A stretch of DNA of 64,000 nucleotides from Ceratothoa steindachneri (lineage: Eukaryota > Arthropoda > Malacostraca > Isopoda > Cymothoidae): NCBI GenBank assembly GCA_963969495.1, contig OZ018326.1, positions 182,009,653-182,073,652 of the forward strand. The letters are read 5' to 3'. Of the stretch, positions 44,640 to 57,784 are shown piece by piece (positions within the stretch are counted from its first letter, which is position 1; the number at the start of each line of letters is the position of its first letter). The notes below the pieces were generated by a model. That model did not search any database and had not been told where the DNA came from. It saw only the letters and a list, made by a program, of their open reading frames with translations. Made by a program: the position numbers and the translations under genes.

Positions 44640-46145
44640 TTGCAATCGAGCGGGCACAAGGCTGCTCAATTGTTTTGCGTCCCTAAACGGCCACTTTTCA
44701 AGACCTTGTCTAGTCTTGACTTGAACTGGTCAACAGATTCACTGTTGACAACTTCCACTGGAAGTGCGTTCCACTTACCGCAGATACTGTAGGTGAAAAA
44801 ATTTCCACACAGATTGCGGTTGTAACGCTTCAGTTCAAGTTTGAAGCCGTGATTGCGCGTTCTGTTCTCACTCAGTGTGAAAATATCCCGGTAGTCAACA
44901 TTGTCGAACCCTCGAAGTATTTTGAAAACTTCGATGAGCTGACCACGCAGTCTACAGGTTTCCAGCGAGAACAGATCTAATTCCCTTAGTCTATCCACAT
45001 AACTTTTATATCGGATAGAGGGAATCAGCTTGGTTGCCCTGGCTTGTACGCGTTCCAATCTCGCGATGTCCTTTCGCAATGAAGGACTCCAAAATTGTAC
45101 GGCATACTCCAGGTGCGGTCGGACAAGTGAGTTGTACAGGCACAGTACAATCTCCTGGTTCCGATAACCAAACTGGCGCTTAATATAGCCTAGCATCCTT
45201 TGGGCCTTTTTCTCCACCTCAATGCACTGTTTCGAGAACTTGAGGTCACTAGTGATTGTTACACCCAAGTCCTTCTCAGTGTCACTCGATTCAAGAGTAG
45301 TGCCCTTAAGGATATACTGAGATTGGGGGTTTCTGTGGCCGATATGCATCACTTTGCATTTCCCCACGTTAAAAGGCATTTGCCACGTTTCCTACCACTC
45401 CCCAATCTTCCCAAGATCTTCCTGCAGGCGGGCAGTATTTCCAACCTTTGCAACGTTCATACCAAGCTTGGTATCATCGGCAAATTTGGAAATCTTGGCA
45501 ACCATGTCACCGTCCATGTCGTTGACGTAGATGATGAATAGTAGTGGTCCCAGGACAGAACCTTGAGGCACCCCGCTAGTAACGGGCACCCACTCAGAAG
45601 ACTGTCCATTTACCACCACCCGTTGCCGTCTGCCACTTAGCCAGTTCTCGATCCAGCCGGCTACCTTTCCGTCTATGCCAAGCGCTCGCACTTTCCGGAG
45701 AAGGCGGCGGTGTAATACCTTATCAAAGGCTTTCTGAAAGTCTAGGTAGACCACATCCACCGCCTTGTCCCGATCGTGCTCACTGAAAACGAAGTGGAAG
45801 AATTCCACAAGGTTCATCAGGCATGACCGTTGCCTTCAGAAGCCGTGCTGGGAACTCCTCAGTAGCAAGTTTGACTCTAAATACGACGTCACTTTGTCCA
45901 CCATGATGCTTTCCATGAGTTTACCGACTATCGAAGTCAGACTGATAGGTAGGTAGTTCGACGGTTAGGCTCGGTCTCCTTTCTTGAAGATAGGAGTCAC
46001 CTCCGCCTCACGCCAGTCTCTAGGAACGCATCCGGTCCGGATTGACATGTTAAAGATAGCGCACAGATGTCGTGATACTTCATCGCACACTTCCTTCAAC
46101 ACTTTAGGTAGAAACCCGTCCGGTCCATGAGATGGAGACCAACAA
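44640..46145 (-). mobile_element. 5'-truncated CR1-like LINE, recently inserted
   Basis: Minus-strand reverse transcriptase C-terminal two-thirds plus a short 3' tail. The 5' end stops abruptly near 46140, in the middle of the RT domain start, the usual result of incomplete reverse transcription. The sequence is unusually GC-rich and open compared with its surroundings, suggesting a young insertion. Confidence 0.85.
44666..46140 (-). pseudogene. CR1-like reverse transcriptase, one frame with three nonsense codons
   Basis: A single reading frame runs from about 46140 to 44666: GPDGFLPKVLKE, GCVPRDWREAEVTPIFKKGD, LPISLTSIVGKLMES, VDVVYLDFQKAFDKVLH (first catalytic Asp), SGVPQGSVLGPLLFIIYVND, ISKFADDTKL (catalytic FADD), then MPFNVGKCKVMHIGH, YNSLVRPHLEYAVQFWSPSL, LERVQARATKLIP and GKWNALPVEVVNS near the end. 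It is interrupted only by in-frame TAA (after GDRA), TGA (after QHGF) and TAG (after GEW near 45390), with no frameshift over ~490 codons. All catalytic motifs are intact. The endonuclease and ORF1 are absent through 5' truncation. Confidence 0.93.
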
Positions 46146-46149
46146 GCAT

Positions 46150-49100
46150 AGCCACAATACCAAGGACCGTGAAAATTATCGTTAACATGGGTGTGTAATA
46201 CCTGATCAGAGCATAAAGTTTCTTCCGGGATCTCATTGAGGCGTGAATCGAGGCTTTAGGTGTTTTTATTCCATAACTTTTACTATATGAATGCCAAAAC
46301 ACATGTAACAATTCTATGGAGATACATTGATGTTTTATTAAATTGTTTGTTTTCCTCAGATAATAATTCTGTTTACAAAATCTGATGCCTGCTGTAAAAC
46401 ATAGAATAGAGGAATCCCTTAAGTTCCAAAGAAATGTGAATTAGGGCGCTGCGGTACATGGAAATTTATTTTCCGCACACTTGTTCAAAGAGGGGCTGCG
46501 GAAAAGAAGATAAATAGCCGATAATAGTCATGGGATTAATTTTAAAAAGTGCTCTCCTTTCAGAAACATGACCTTTAACCTATAACCATCTGAACCATCA
46601 AGGAATCCATGAATCTTCTACCTAAACACTCCCTGACTTTGATGTTTGACTTGTGCTATTTTAACAGAGGTGGTGTTGCTACAAGGATGATTTTATTTAC
46701 AATATACTCTCCTTTTTTGTTAACCATTCAATTTCTCATTATGTACATCTTAACATGTTTGAAGTAGTCTATTTTAATCTAAAAAGAATTGAAATTCGAT
46801 AGTTTTAGTTAATTTATTGTTTTGAGGGGTGACCTTTGAGATATGTATTATTTAAACTAGTCTGAGAGAAAAATGAAATTAAGAATTTCAGTAAAATGCC
46901 TTAGCAAACATGCTTTGACAGACATGTCTAAAAAGAAAAGATATTAGATTCATGACTAAAAGTTTATTTGGAATAATCCAATGCAAAAGGGAATTTGGAA
47001 TCAGTTTACCATAAATGTCTTTTCAGAGGGTAGAAAATAGAGAGTCGGGGCATAAATGAGAAATAAATTCAAACCATCCCTTTTCAAGCAGGGACGAATT
47101 TTCTGACAAAATCTAGGATAAAATCTTTTGGAAAATATAAGAGGAAATTATAATTTTAAAAACAATGAGTATGTTTCTCCTTTAACATAATGTCATGTAT
47201 AAAAATGTAAAACCTTTGTAATATTCTTCGCATCTATTCATTTCTTATAAAATTGTTTTCGTTTACATAAAAAAAATAATGTGACAAGAACCTATTTTTT
47301 TATAATTTCTTAGCGTTCTATTTATGTCCCTTACATTGTGTCTTTTAAATTTAATAACAAAAAAATACACATAGGTTCTTTCACAACGAGTTACTTTATT
47401 TAATATAATTTAACAATTAAAATAAGTATTGATTCCATGAGAGAACAAAATTCTTTTAAATTGTTGGATTCTTGACGAGGAAGTCGACCCTTCTCAGTAT
47501 TTTTGTGAAACATTTTCTTGATTTTGGTCATCTGGAAGTCATTTTTTGTTAAATTGTTTCAATTTAGTGTTCTCTTGGTTTGTAAGACAGGAAAAAAGAT
47601 TATTAGGATAGCCGCTTTCTCTTTTAGCAGCTCGTCTCAATGGAACATTATTTTTTGATGCGAGAATTCTACATTAGGGATAAATTACTAAGAGATTCAT
47701 TTAAAATTTAAGGAAAACGACACACTAGAAAATTTAATAATTCGAAAACTCTAACCGTAGAGATATTTACCTATGTGCATGTAGTGATAGTAGTTATAGA
47801 GAATGACAATGACGTGAATAATGCAGATCTACTAGACCATATTTACAGACATGACTTTAGCCAAGATTTCATACTTTGTTAACGATGGTCATTTGTATTT
47901 GAAATGAAGTTGAAGGCATAACTCTTTACTCAAGCATTTCAAGGTTTATCCAATCATAAATTTCCTAGTATGAGGAATAATGTCTCTTGAATTAGTATTG
48001 AAAAGATACCAGTAATATGTACCTCGTGGATTTTTTAAAAAAACATTAGTTCACATTAAATCATTTAATATGTTTCTCTGACAATTCAAGATGCGAGAAT
48101 TTGGTAAAAGAGAAAGTCCGTTAGCAATTAAGCACCTGAATCCTTCTGTTCCGAATTTGGTGGGAATATTCCCATTTAGTTACGAATTGCATATGACGAT
48201 GAAAACCACACGAAACACTAATGCAAACTTAAATAATGTTAATACTTGGTGTTTTGCCTTATCAAACGATGCCAGAAACCTAATTAACACAGACTTCATT
48301 TGCTTTGCATCTCATTTGGAAACTATAGTTAGTAAAGGAAAAGAAATTATATCACTGCAGGCTGTGTTCATGAAACATAACCGCCTAAGAGCTATCCGAG
48401 GGATAAATTCTTTTCGTTTTGAACAAAGTTAACACAAATTAGCATGGATAGTCACCGGATGTGATCCCCGATTTTGTTTGCTTTTTGGTGGGTAACATAT
48501 GTTGTAACATTCGGTAAATTCGAACCGAGGTAAACTGTAGATCTGAATGCCAAGATCGAATTCTAATTAAGTCAATAAACGGATAAAAATCAAATAAAAA
48601 AGTATAAGTATCATTTTTAGATCATCCGTCTGCATTTCAGCTATGTTTGAATTCTAAACTTTTAAAAGACAGGAGGAATGGATAAAAGTGTAAGATTTCG
48701 AAGAGACTAAAGGTAAATCATTATTTATTAAATATTTCTTAAATTTCATTTCCATTTAATGAAATAATTATCTTGAGTTAAAGTTAAATTTAGTCTAGAT
48801 AATTTTATTTTTTGTAATTTCGTTATTTTACAAATAATTTTGCGATAGTGTTTATACCACGATTTGACTCCACTATTTATACTGAAGAGTCACGTGTTAG
48901 GTGATGCATTACTATAGGCATCTATATGAAATTATTATATTAACTTATGGGATTATATCATTTATATGATGTAACCAAAATTATTTGTGCGATTTCTAAA
49001 CTAACAAATGAGAAGTGAAAATTGCATAAACCTTTTTGGTTACCTGATAACAAACGTATTGATTGCTTCAAAAAGGCCCCCAATCTCAATAAAACAGACA

Positions 49101-49340
49101 AAGCACAGTCTCCCATGCACCCTAGACGACTTTGAGGTACAATCTTTGAGGAAGCAGGGCCAGAAAGAAAGGTCCTGGAAGGATGTCACAGGGTCAGTGA
49201 GGATAACAGGTATGAGAGACACTTATGATCATACATGTAAGAAGAAGGTCCTTAATGGTGATTCTGCTTCGAATGGCGAACCAGTGCAAAAAGAATACAC
49301 AAAGATTGGAAAGCTTCCGCCTTTTTGGAGATGTTAAGGA
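46150..49340. other. No recognisable gene
   Basis: AT-rich. The plus-strand frame 48091-48432 (113 codons, KRESPLAIKHLNPSVPNLVG...) is the longest; I do not recognise it, and no splice signals frame it clearly. The frame 49008-49337 likewise lacks a known domain. Confidence 0.4.
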
Positions 49341-49685
49341 GTGGAAGTCTACCTAGCCACTGGGAAGGAAAGCCATCCTAACTCAGCACCGATCCTAAGC
49401 CCGAATAAATAGGGAGGGTTAGAGTTAGGAAGGACATCGGTCAGTAAAGTCTCTGCCAAAACCTTAATGGATGAGTCTTTTACCGAATGAGAGCAACGCC
49501 AGGACGCCGCCGTAAGCGACCCACCAGAGACACATCGCCATAACTCTGTGAACAAGAGAAGGTTACTGCGTCCAGAGTGAATGCGGCCAAATCAGAGAGC
49601 TCAAACAATTGATTTGCAGATTGGAGAATGGTCTCAGGAGTAGTTTGTGACAAAATAGTCCCCATAAAACAAAACGGCAAAGTCG
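49341..49685. repeat. GC-rich unclassified interspersed repeat
   Basis: GC-rich block against an AT-rich background (for example TACCTAGCCACTGGGAAGG and ACGCCAGGACGCCGCCGTAA), directly beside a SINE. Frames occur on both strands with no family signature. Confidence 0.35.
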
Positions 49686-49689
49686 ATAA

Positions 49690-49915
49690 ACTTAAAGTTC
49701 GCTGGTTTCAGTCCTCTTATCAAGTTGCTCTGTTGCTGCTTATTAGATTGGCGTTAGCCAGGACAAGCTCCAACTCCTTACCGTGATGCTCAGTCACGTT
49801 GGTAACCTTCATAGTAAATAGTGTCAGCTTAAAAAGATTCTGGACGGAGATTCGAACTGCCCACCCAGCGATTGCCAGGCAAGCAGGCTAACCAATATAC
49901 TAGCCGGGAGGCTAG
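49690..49915 (-). mobile_element. tRNA-derived SINE
   Basis: The minus strand begins TCCCGGCTAGTATATTGG (A-box), then GGGCAGTTCGAATCTCCG (B-box ~40 bases later), then a body containing GGTTACCAACGTGACTGAGC to about 49690. The head folds roughly like a tRNA, but the anticodon arm is imperfect and the unit continues into a body, so a SINE is preferred over a tRNA gene. Confidence 0.6.
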
Positions 49916-50345
49916 TGAGACCTGCATTGAATTATGCACTAGAAACAGCGTCAGTGAAGAAAATGGAAGAAAGAAGGCTCGATGTGGCGGAGAGGAAGAT
50001 GCTGAGGTGGATATCAGGAGTGACCCTAAGAGACAAAGTTAGAAATGAACAAATTAGAAGATCGGTGAAAGTAACCGAACTATCAAGTAAAGTACAATAA
50101 GCCTGATTGAGATGGTTTGGGCACATTACAAAAAGAGAAGATAAAGCGCGGCATGTAGCAAAAGAAGTGATGAATATAGAGGTAGAGGAAACCTAAAGAA
50201 GAGGAAGACCGAAAATGAGATAGAAAGACTGTATTTTGAGTGACGGGAGAGAAAGGACTAAATAGAAGTGCACTAAGCAGAAATCTTTGGAAACGACTCA
50301 TCAAGAACGGCGACCAGGTGTATGGAAAAGCCGATAAGAAGATGT
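49915..50345 (+). pseudogene. Non-LTR retrotransposon, C-terminal tail of reverse transcriptase protein
   Basis: The plus strand reads RPALNYALETASVKKMEERR, LDVAERKMLRWISGVTLRDK, VRNEQIRRSVKVTELSSKVQ, a stop, then LRWFGHITKRED and RRGRPKMR. This is the familiar C-terminal segment of many LINE proteins (YGSETW.....RRL...E.KMLRW..GV...D..RN..IR......LRWFGHV.R......RRGRP). Stops are present and the RT core is missing upstream. Inactive relic, abutting the minus-strand SINE at 49915. Confidence 0.85.
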
Positions 50346-50579
50346 AGAAGGATGAGTGGAAACCTGTGGTCCAGCGTAAAACGATTTTCAGTATGCAGGG
50401 CGATAATTGACAAGGGATTGATTACTAATCTTAAAGCTGTTGTAGTTAAAGTGGGAATAAATTCAGTAAAGATTATGGAGAAAGCAGAACGAGAGAGGAT
50501 TTAGGAACATTTTTAGCATGAGTCTTGAAAAATAACTATCAAATTTGCCACCTAGTGTTTTTAATTGTATCATAATATA

Positions 50580-51760
50580 AGGTACGATAGGGACCAGGTT
50601 AAGATATGAAGCAATAGCTTTGAGTAAGCCACGTCTGCAGTACCCAAGTTTTGTCTTGGGTGAGTTTCAGAAAGTGCTTTAATAGACCTTCCCAGGTTAT
50701 GTTTTGAGAGGTTGGTTGGTTTTAAAAGTATCAGCAAAAGAAGTCAGAGTAAAAGAAAGTTATATTTGCATGTCATCAGCATAGAAAGAACTTGACTCAC
50801 CAAAACGACGCATAAAAATCGTAAGAAGAGGTCTATAGAAGACAAAAAGAAGTGGACCAGGAACTAACCTATTTGCAACACCAAAATGTAATCCCACTAG
50901 CAGAGTTACATCATTAACAATATGGAAAGACTGAGTACGAGATAAAATGTACTAGCAGAACGGGTTGAGAGCGATTCTAGAGACACAGGAATCCATGGAG
51001 GCCATGAAGTAGAACAGTATGGTTTATAGTGCCAAATGACAACGAGAGGTGTAGAAGTACTATAATGGTAGTCTGACCAGGGATGAGCACACGGCGAAGG
51101 CGGTCTGTTATATGTTAGGGTTGATTGCGTGGCGTGCACTGTCAGGAAACCTGAGTGAGAGATACGTATCATCTGTGTTGGAGGAGCTCATGTGAGCTAG
51201 AATCCGGCCTGATACCAGCTCTAAAGGACTTTGGTGAGGAAGAGGAATTGAGTGATTGGTCGGGAACTTAACTGGTTATTTGGGTAGAGGTTTGGTTTCT
51301 TTAAGATAGTGGTAACGGCAGCAGTTTGAAATCACTTTATACTATTTCACACGACAGATAAAGTAGTGCAACTATCTTTGAAGTAATGAAGAAAGAAATA
51401 GAGATAAGGAAGTTGGAGGGAATGAGTTTAGGAGAGTACAGACCTTTTTGAAGAGTCAAGTAGGGAAGTCAATTCTTCAGGAGAATTGAGAATCAGAGGG
51501 CCTTTTGTCAGTGATTGAGGTGGAACGAAGGGTGTATTAGCGTTGAAACAAGACCAGAGGATCCGTAAGAAAGAGAAAAGGGCTATGTTAAGGTGGGCAG
51601 AGCGGATGCCAAAGTCTATCGGGGAAGAAGAAAGATGAGATCCCTTGTCATCTCTCCTTACTAAATTGAAGATACCTAAGGATGAAGTTGCTTGGTGACA
51701 CAATGTATTAGATGTGTGGGTGCCAGGAGAAAAAAAACAAGCATAACCCAATGAAGAAGT
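50580..51760 (-). pseudogene. CR1/L2-type LINE reverse transcriptase, heavily decayed
   Basis: The minus strand, from the right: SDFKLLPLPL and VTTILKKPNLYPNN-like text in two frames near 51330-51250 (RT start), TINHTVLLHGLHGF near 51020 (FDTIDHxILLxRL block), LVPGPLLFVFYRPLLTIFM near 50860 (GSVLGPLLFxLYTxPL), then FGESSSFYADDMQI near 50800, where the catalytic YADD box is preserved. Several frameshifts and stops. The upstream open frame 51428-51751 is in the same orientation and may be part of it. Distinct from the younger LINE at 44640-46145. Confidence 0.8.
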
Positions 51761-51769
51761 GGGCAGAAC

Positions 51770-54430
51770 TGGTTAAACTATGAATGAAAACGGAGTAGGC
51801 TACTAGATTAAGTGAATTTCCGTGTGTGGTTGGACGATGAGACAGATTGAGACGAGAATAAAGTTTAAATATATGAAATAACAGAGAAGAGGAGGTATTC
51901 TGGAGGATGTGAAAATCTCCCAGAGTAAATCAGGTTTAGAGTTGGCAGAGAATGACATGTTCAGAAATTCACCGAGCGAATGATCGATGTGAATTTAAGA
52001 GTGTCTTTCAAAGGGAATGTTGAAAGCAGAGACTTAAATTTGATTTTAGATTCGATTTGAATATGAGAGTGAAGGATGTGAGATCTGCTTAAATATTTGC
52101 ATGTACCAATATGCCATTCCGTGTTCCAAGATTATTTTAAGTGATTATTAGAAAGATGATTAATGCAATTAATTTGGTGCCTATTTTGTTGCTCTACCTT
52201 TAATGGCAGAAAATTTATAGCTCCATGGGGCAATGCCTACAACATTCTAAGGCAAAATAGTTGCAATATTCTGATTTTTTTTTCAGGTTAAAATGCATGG
52301 AGAATTGTATAGACACCTAATAATATCCATTTTTCACTATCCAAGTAATCTCAGGAGCTGGTTAATTTTAGTAGGTGTGAATGTCTGTTGGGTCTATTGA
52401 TTACAACTACAATAGTCCCCCCCACGAAAAACCCGATTCTGGACTTTATGAGTGCTTAGAATAGAGCTTTTTCAATTATAGACAGATTTCGAAGGGCTTG
52501 GTGGGCATATACGAGCCCCAGAGGGAGCAAGCTTCCCTTCGACTCCTGATCGTGAATTTTGCTTGTGTTTAATTTGTTTTCCATTTTAATTCTGGGAGTT
52601 TGTTTATTTTCTTTGTGGTGGTTTGTTGTTTTCTATGTCTCTTTAACTTATTTATCCTATTTGTAGGCTAAAATGTATAGGAGCGTAATTTCTACGAGTC
52701 TGCCCTTGCACGCATTTGCTAATTGGCAACGGAATTTAAAATAAAAAACCGGGAGACGACTGTACATCTTCATTTATCTGATACGAGCATATAAACTAAA
52801 AACTCTATAACAAGAGAATATCAACACAGAATATCATCAGTGTTATCACAAAAAATATGAAGCTAAAGGATAACTCAACTAAAGTGATGATTGGATATCT
52901 AAAGGGGGGGCTCGATTTACTGAGTGAAAAGAAAAACTGTGTAACCAACGATAGAATTTTACCTAGTGACAATGAATTGTAGAACTAGGTACCAGGGAAA
53001 ACTCTAAGATCAGCTCTCGGCGAGTCCAAGAAAGGAAAAGTAAGAATTGGATAGGATCAGAATAGGTGAAAAATAAAAACAAGGGACAAATGAGAAAAGG
53101 TAGTGCTAAGAAGATTCATGGAAATGCGTGTGTAACAAATTTGTACAACAAATTCCGGGCTCTCATTTGAAGGCAATTAAGTTAAATTTACATCCATCCT
53201 CTGTTATTCCTCTCACTACCGCAACGGAATTTGCCTTCCTAATAGTCAGTCCCTTGAGAATCACGTGCCATCCCTGTGCTTAGCACCCAATTATTCTCTA
53301 TTTAAGCAAAATAGATTTAGGTTAGCGCAGAAAAGGAGGCTTAAACATTCTTCAGTATTATTGATTCTTATTTTTTTCCAGTCCTACAGACCAAAATGTT
53401 CTTCACTCACTGCTGTAAACAGTTTTGGAGGGGGGAGGGAATTCCTTGTCTCATTGGTATCATTTACGCGTTAATTGTAATCTAAATGTGTAGGAGAAAT
53501 GAAATTGCCTCGCTTAATAATTTCTTGTTTTGTTTTTCTCTTATTACTGACTCGGTATTGAATGAACCAAAGGGATTTTATTTTTGTCTAGGAAAGCCTT
53601 TTGACTTTTCTATTTATTATTTTTCTTGCCTAATCTTTGATCTTCGTCCAGAGCGTTGTTATTTTGGTATGTTCTTACCATAAAATTATAATATTTACCA
53701 TAATTCATTAATTATATACTTTAGCTTACAGGACAAGTTATGCACCACACAATCTCGTCTGGATAATTACCGGTTGTAGTAGCTAGTTGCACTGTACTTT
53801 ATCATGCGGGGTGAGGAAGAGACCATTGTTTAATACAGTTTTAATTAGTGTAAAATTAGTGTATTTATTCGCATGGGAGATAGATTGAGCTAAAGCTTTA
53901 TACTTCTTTATTTTTTTCCTATTTGAAAACATTTTTAAATGAAGCATTCGACCATAACACTTGTACCAAACTTGCATTCGAGCAGTTTAAAAAATACTCT
54001 CAGGTTATATAAAGTCCATCGATACACATGTAAAGGAAATCATGGTCATATGTGAGTGTTAACTTATCTTTTTATTTTCTTTCGGACCCGTCTCATATAT
54101 TGGTGCCTAAGAATTTATCCTCCCATTTTGCTTAGAGGCAAAGGAAGGCCGTAAAGTCCATAAAGAATTGGACCAGCTTCGGAAAAGGACAAGTTATGAA
54201 CTCAATTAAACGGCAAAGACATAATAATATTATTGTTCTCTTCTCCAGCTCGTTTTATCCCTGTTCTAATCAAAAGCCTCTGCAAGAGCCTTTCATTGAT
54301 CTCTGCACAGCGCTCGAGTTCGCAGAGACAACATGACAAATGGGCATGGAAAAAAGGAAAAGATATCAACATGATTGATGCCTGGGATGATTTGCCTACA
54401 GAAGTGCTGTCGCTTTCTAGGTCTACTTAA
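51770..54430. other. No recognisable gene
   Basis: AT-rich. Frames 53265-53474, 53486-53683 and 54233-54430 have no known signature. The last contains MIDAWDDLPTEVLS, which I cannot place. Confidence 0.4.
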
Positions 54431-54435
54431 ATATA

Positions 54436-55898
54436 AAAGTGTCAATATCTACCTTTTGTGTTTAAAGGTTTCAACATCTACCTCTTTTGTCTAAAGGTCG
54501 CAACATCTCTCTCATGTTAACAGTTGTAAACATACCTATTATGTCTAAAGGTGTCAAAATATACCTCTTATGTCTGCAGGTGTCAACATCTACCTCTTAT
54601 GTCTGCAGGTGTAGAATCTATTGAATACTTAAGGGTTTCAACATATACCTCTTATGTCTAAAGGTGTCAACAGTAATTTTTATGTCTAAAGGTGTCAACA
54701 TCCACATACGTCGTGTTTAAAGGTGTTAACATCTACCTCTTATGTCTAAAGGTCTCCATAGCTACCTATTCTGTCTAATGTTGTCAATAGCTAAGTCTTA
54801 TGTCTAAAGGTGTCAACAACTTCCTATTATGTATAAACGTGTCAACATCTACCTCACATCTGTAAGTGTTAACATGTACCTCATATCTGAATGTGTCAAC
54901 ATCTACCTATTATGTTTAAAGATATCAAAATCTAGCTTTTATATCTAAAGTTGTCAATATCTACGTATTATGTCTAAAGGTATCAACATTTAGCTCTTAT
55001 ATCTAAAGTTGTCAATATCTACATCTTATTTCTAAAGGTGTCAACATCTCCCCAATAGTTCTTTAGGTGTCAAAAACCTATCTACCTAGTGTCTAAAAGT
55101 CTAAACATCTACTTCTTACGTCTAAAGGTGTCAACAACTAACTCATGTCTTTAGGTGTCAACCTCTACCTCTTATATCTAAGTTTTCAAAATATATCTCT
55201 TATGTATAAAGTTGTAAATATCTAAGTCTTATGTCTAATGGTGTCGACATCTACGTTATATGTCTAAATTTTTCAAAATATACTTTTTGTGTCTGTTGGG
55301 TGAACATCTACTTCATGTCTAAAGGTGGGAAAATATACTTTTTATGTCTAAAGCTGACAAAATCTACCTCTTATGTCTAAAAGGGTCAACATCTACCTCT
55401 TATATCTAAAGGTGTCAATATCTACCTCTCGTATCTGTCTCAATATCTACCTCTAATGTCTAAAGTTGTGAATATCTACTTCTTTTATCTGAAGGTTTCT
55501 ACATCTACCTCTTATGTAAAAATGTGTAAATATCTACATCCTATGTCCAAAGGTGACAACATCTACCTCATGTCTAAAGATATAAAAATCTACTCCATGT
55601 AAATGTCGTCAAAATCTATCTCTTTTTTTTCTGAAGGTGAAACATCTAACTCATGTCTAAAGGTATCAACATTTACCTCTTATATATAAATGTGTCAACC
55701 TCTACCTCTTATGTCTAAAAGTGTCAATATCTAAGTCTTATGTCTAAAAGTGTCAATATCTACCTCTTATTTCTAAAGGTCTAAACATTTACCTCATGTC
55801 CTAAAGTATCAAAATTTACGTCTTATGTCTAAAGGTGTCAAAATCTACCTCTTTTGACTGCAGGTGTAAATATCTACCGCATTTATAAAGGTGTCAAC
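54436..55898. repeat. 29-bp minisatellite, ~50 copies
   Basis: Tandem units of ~29 bp with core GGTGTCAACATCTACCTC followed by TTATGTCTAAA, repeated across ~1.46 kb. Most units differ at one to several positions and some are shortened (for example lacking the TTAT part). Array length divided by unit gives about 50 copies. No coding potential: frames are broken throughout. Confidence 0.97.
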
Positions 55899-55899
55899 G

Positions 55900-57780
55900 G
55901 AGTTCATATACTACAACCAAGCAGAGCTCCACCCTTAGCTTCACCTTCGTAATTCTCGTTCTCATACATATATGTATACCCAAGCATTGCATCCAGCCAT
56001 TCCCGATTCCATTTTATTCACACTAGACGCAATATAAATTATCAGAGAAATCTTCTCAAGCGGTGCTCTAAAAGATGCCAGCTAGGAAAACCATCTATCA
56101 TTCGTATGTTGTTTCTATTTTATTAAAACTTTGCATGAATTCATATGTTGAAAAGAATGTTGATGCAAGTTTTTTTAATTCTTTCTTTTAGTAAAGCCCT
56201 TAAAACTGAATCGCTTTTACTGAGTCGAAGGATTTTTCAGTCTATTGAATTCCTGGTAAAAAGGTATTTCTTATCTATTTGTTCTCTGTAATAATTGTTA
56301 AATAACGAGCAGATTATCATAATTACTCTAGTTACTTCTTAAATCTGCCTCTTAGGTTTGCTGATTGCAGTCTAATATTTGTGTTACAGTTAGTAAACTA
56401 TTAAAAAGGAATTTTAGAGTCCTGTTCTTCAAAATAAAGAAAGGATTTTAATTTTAAAAGTGTCCATTTATTTATATAGACTCAAATTTCACAACAACAA
56501 AAGATAAATATAAAATTCAGCATTATTTTACGTCAATAGCAAAGAAATTCTTTCATATTTAAATTACTAATGTAAATTAAAACTTAGGAGAATACGAACA
56601 AACTAGGAGGAGCATAGGATAATAAAATTAGAAACTATCGTATATTCTTAAGTCCAGCCACATCCCACGTTTAAAACACACTCTTTTAGCACCCTTTCTT
56701 CCTTTTTCACAAGAGAAATCACTAATTAAAGAGTAGTCCTTATTCACCATTTGGTCAGTTTTAACCAGCAAGTGATTCTTTGAAACACTTGCGACCCTGC
56801 TGTGGTCCTAGCCAACTGGACCTCTCTATCAAATCCTGCTGGCATCCTTGCATTTTCGAGCCTTCACTATGTTGCAGTTTCCTCCTCCATGCTTCTCTAA
56901 CTCTCATTAGAAGGAACTAATTCGCTCACCGCTTCACATATCTTATTTCCCAGTTCTCTATCCTATTTTTGCCGTCTGGAGATTTGGACAATCTATGCGA
57001 GATGTTCGATATTGTCTGGGCTTTGGTATAACTGAAGCTCTACTATGTGCATAACATGATTAAGATCTGTTTCAGACAGAGTTTAAGATAGATCAGAGGG
57101 AATATATCGCTTGCATTTATAATCATATCTTCATCATCAAATGATTGAGAGGTAGTAACCAAATTATAAATTTCATTAATGGTTGATTTCGGGTCAGCAA
57201 TATATTAATTCCCTTTTGAATTTGGCCCTCGGATAAATTGCGCTTAATATTTGTACTTGCCAAATAGTATATTATATTTTTCATACAGTAATTCGATGCT
57301 TGATTTTTATTAATTTTCGTCTTCCGGGTATATTATACGCTTACGTGGAGATAAAAGTGTTTGCTTCATAAAATCATACTAGCTGGCACTTTGCCATTTT
57401 CTTTTGCTTCCTTTTGTCCCCAAATTGAGATTATTGTTTATTAGAAGCAAGAAACTTTGATATCGCAAAATTTGACCCCATTAAACTCAAGCCTATTTGA
57501 TAAATCGTAGAGATGTCAAAAAATAACGCAGTGTTAGTAATAGCTCCCCTTTAACTATACATTTAGATTGTTGTTTTTTTATAAATTTAGAAGAGAACAT
57601 TTTCGTTGACTTTATCAATGTAGTTGGATTTTTATTTTTAAAATTTCATTACTTCTATAAATTTTCGTTTTATTAAAGACGCGATAGAAGGAATTCTCTT
57701 ACCCTTGTCCTCATTTAGATGTTAGACGACTAGACTGTTCCAATGCTAACATACTAATAGTACCTTTCTATTACCTTTAT
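55900..57780. other. No recognisable gene
   Basis: AT-rich, no supported frames. A moderately GC-rich part lies at ~56780-56930 without a clear frame. Confidence 0.45.
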
Positions 57781-57784
57781 ATTG

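Noticed and set aside
48091..48432. 113-codon plus-strand open frame
   Set aside because: No recognisable domain, no clear splice signals and AT-biased amino acids; a frame of this length is plausible by chance in 64 kb.
49840..49915. Possible tRNA gene on the minus strand
   Set aside because: A and B boxes are present, but the cloverleaf is imperfect and the sequence continues into a repeat body, so a SINE head is more likely.
53265..54430. Several 60-70-codon frames near 53-54 kb
   Set aside because: No family signatures and no consistent splice sites; treated as chance.
54436..55898. CRISPR-like array
   Set aside because: Units are directly contiguous 29-bp tandem repeats without unique spacers, in a eukaryotic context.
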